From Actinomycetes bacterium (GTDB taxonomy: Bacteria; Actinomycetota; Actinomycetes; Mycobacteriales; Micromonosporaceae): a DNA stretch of 6,546 nt. The position numbers and the translations under genes were made by a program. The stretch spans positions 1-6,546 of the forward strand of contig JAJYSW010000185.1 of the NCBI GenBank assembly GCA_021793335.1, in the 5' to 3' direction. Below the pieces are notes generated by a model, which was not told where the DNA came from, ran no database searches, and saw only the letters and a list, made by a program, of their open reading frames with translations. This document shows, piece after piece, positions 5,567 to 6,546 of the stretch (positions are counted from its first letter, which is position 1; each line of letters begins with the position of its first letter).

Positions 5567-6379
5567 ATGATCGTCGTAACCGGAGCCACCGGCAACATCG
5601 GACGCCCGCTCATCGAGAGACTCAGCGCGGCAGCGCCTGTGCGGGCCCTCTCGCGCCGCCCGCGTGAATCGACCGACCGCGTCACCTATATCGAGGCCGA
5701 CCTGGGCGACCCGGCCGATCTGAAGTCCGCGTTCGCAGGCGCCGACAAGCTGTTCCTATTGACACCGGGCCCGCAATTCGATCTCCCCGCGATCGTCGAT
5801 GTCGCCGAAGGCTCCGGCATCGAGCGGATCGTGCTGGTCACCTCCCAGCGCGTCGAGAGCCGCCCCGAAGAAGGCCTGGAGGCCATGGAGCGGCCCATCA
5901 CCGAATCGGGTCTGGACTGGACGGTGCTGCGTCCGAGCGGCTTCGCCAGCAACGCCTTGATGTGGGCCGAGTCGGTGCGCACCGGCCGCTCGATCACCGC
6001 GCCGTTCGGCGATGTCGGCCTGCCGGTGATCGACCCGGCCGACATCGCGGCGGTCGCGGCGGCCGCGCTCACCGAAGACGGACACAGCGGCAAGACGTAC
6101 ACGCTGACCGGCCCGGAGCTCGTCACGCCCGCCGAACAGGCCGCGACCATCGGCGCGGCGTTGGGCGAGCCGGTCGAGTTCATCGAGCAGTCCCGTGAGG
6201 AGGCCTTCGCGGCGCTCACGCGCCTCTGGCCCGCAGAGGTCGTGGAGGGAATACTGCGGACACTGGGGGAACCGAACCGGATCGAACGGACCGTCAGCTC
6301 CGCCGTAGCGACCGTGACCGGTCGTCCCGCGCGGACCTTCGCCGCATGGGCGGAGCGGCACGCCGCCGCCTTCCGCTGA
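5567..6379 (+). CDS. NmrA/QOR2-like NAD(P)-dependent oxidoreductase (atypical SDR)
   Basis: This 270-residue protein begins with the Rossmann dinucleotide loop TGATGNIG (Gly6, Gly9, Gly12). Arg30-Arg31 after the second strand suits NADPH phosphate binding, and a conserved EADLGDPADL segment follows. Next come the strand LFLLTPGP and the family motif WTVLRPSGF (Thr119-Phe125), ending with VIDPADIAAVAAAAL and the usual C-terminal substrate half. No Tyr-x-x-x-Lys catalytic pair is seen, as in NmrA-like atypical SDRs. It is soluble and cytoplasmic. The likely role is NAD(P)H-dependent reduction of quinones or related electrophiles, by analogy with QOR2/YtfG; it could instead be an NAD(P)-sensing regulator. 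The ATG at 5567 is preferred over the TTG at 5540 because AAAGGA lies 7 bp before it and the first strand starts at residue 2. It is divergent from the HxlR gene and probably under its control. Family is sure, substrate is not. Confidence 0.9.
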   Translation: MIVVTGATGNIGRPLIERLSAAAPVRALSRRPRESTDRVTYIEADLGDPADLKSAFAGADKLFLLTPGPQFDLPAIVDVAEGSGIERIVLVTSQRVESRPEEGLEAMERPITESGLDWTVLRPSGFASNALMWAESVRTGRSITAPFGDVGLPVIDPADIAAVAAAALTEDGHSGKTYTLTGPELVTPAEQAATIGAALGEPVEFIEQSREEAFAALTRLWPAEVVEGILRTLGEPNRIERTVSSAVATVTGRPARTFAAWAERHAAAFR

Positions 6380-6424
6380 CGAGGGCCGTCGACGTCGAGC
6401 GCATCGGCCGGCGAGGCCCGTGGT

Positions 6425-6444
6425 GCCCGCCGCATTGAGCGGGC
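6425..6444 (+). terminator. Weak hairpin after the oxidoreductase gene
   Basis: GCCCGC (6425-6430) and GCGGGC (6439-6444) form a 6-bp stem with an 8-base loop, 46 bp after the stop codon. There is no T-run. It is a possible terminator; nothing else is recognised between 6380 and the right edge. Confidence 0.3.
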
Positions 6445-6546
6445 CGACCGCACGACTGGAGACGAGTCCGCGTATCGCGCCGGCGGCCCTGCTGAAACTG
6501 CCGAGGTCATAGCCGCCGTTGACGTGCGGACGAGAGCACGGGGCCC

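Noticed and set aside
5686..6510. 274-codon minus-strand frame opposite the oxidoreductase
   Set aside because: Ser/Arg/Ala-rich shadow of the NmrA-like gene, without motifs.
6507..6546. Possible C-terminus of a leftward gene entering from the right edge (12 codons before a stop)
   Set aside because: Far too short to judge; another minus frame here is also open, so there is no basis for calling a gene.
1..6546. CRISPR array, tRNA, rRNA or insertion sequence
   Set aside because: No regularly spaced repeats, cloverleaf-like segments, transposase motifs or terminal inverted repeats with target duplications were seen on reading both strands.

Overview
The window is high-GC DNA with strongly GC-biased third codon positions, GTG as well as ATG starts and purine-rich ribosome binding sites. 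This fits an actinomycete (Nocardia, Streptomyces, Nocardiopsis or a relative); the genus cannot be fixed from the sequence. It reads as the edge of an anti-phage/DNA-processing island next to an ordinary redox-response gene pair.

Left part (1-1975). The last 54 codons of an unidentified gene end at 166. After 16 bp comes a GTG-started 575-residue AIPR-family protein with an N-terminal PD-(D/E)XK-type nuclease signature, so the two genes probably form one operon. A perfect 15-bp GC hairpin (1941-1973) closes the unit.

Middle (1976-3358). A short, relatively AT-rich intergenic stretch with a possible promoter leads into a 399-residue three-domain protein: DEDDh 3'-5' exonuclease, TerB-like helical domain and BRCT domain.

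Relic (3496-about 4495). This is the first third or so of a SNF2-type helicase that I recognise as DrmD, the class 1 DISARM helicase. It has an excellent ribosome binding site but carries an in-frame TAG at codon 14, a one-base insertion near 3934 and a one-base loss near 4346. It ends abruptly after the first RecA-like lobe. No other DISARM gene (drmMI, drmA, drmB, drmC) is visible, so the locus looks like the scar of a lost defence system. The next 500 bp (to 5010) hold no convincing gene, only hairpins and palindromes.

Right part (5011-6379). A single-cysteine HxlR/DUF24 regulator is read leftwards. A NmrA/QOR2-like NAD(P)-binding oxidoreductase is read rightwards from a shared 88-bp intergenic region with inverted repeats. 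This matches the known layout qorR/qor2 in Corynebacterium glutamicum and ytfH/ytfG in E. coli. The regulator probably senses oxidants or electrophiles through its cysteine and controls both promoters.

The strongest candidates for something new are the unidentified gene plus AIPR nuclease pair, and the exonuclease-TerB-BRCT protein lying between it and a decaying DISARM locus. That these form one functional system is inference only.
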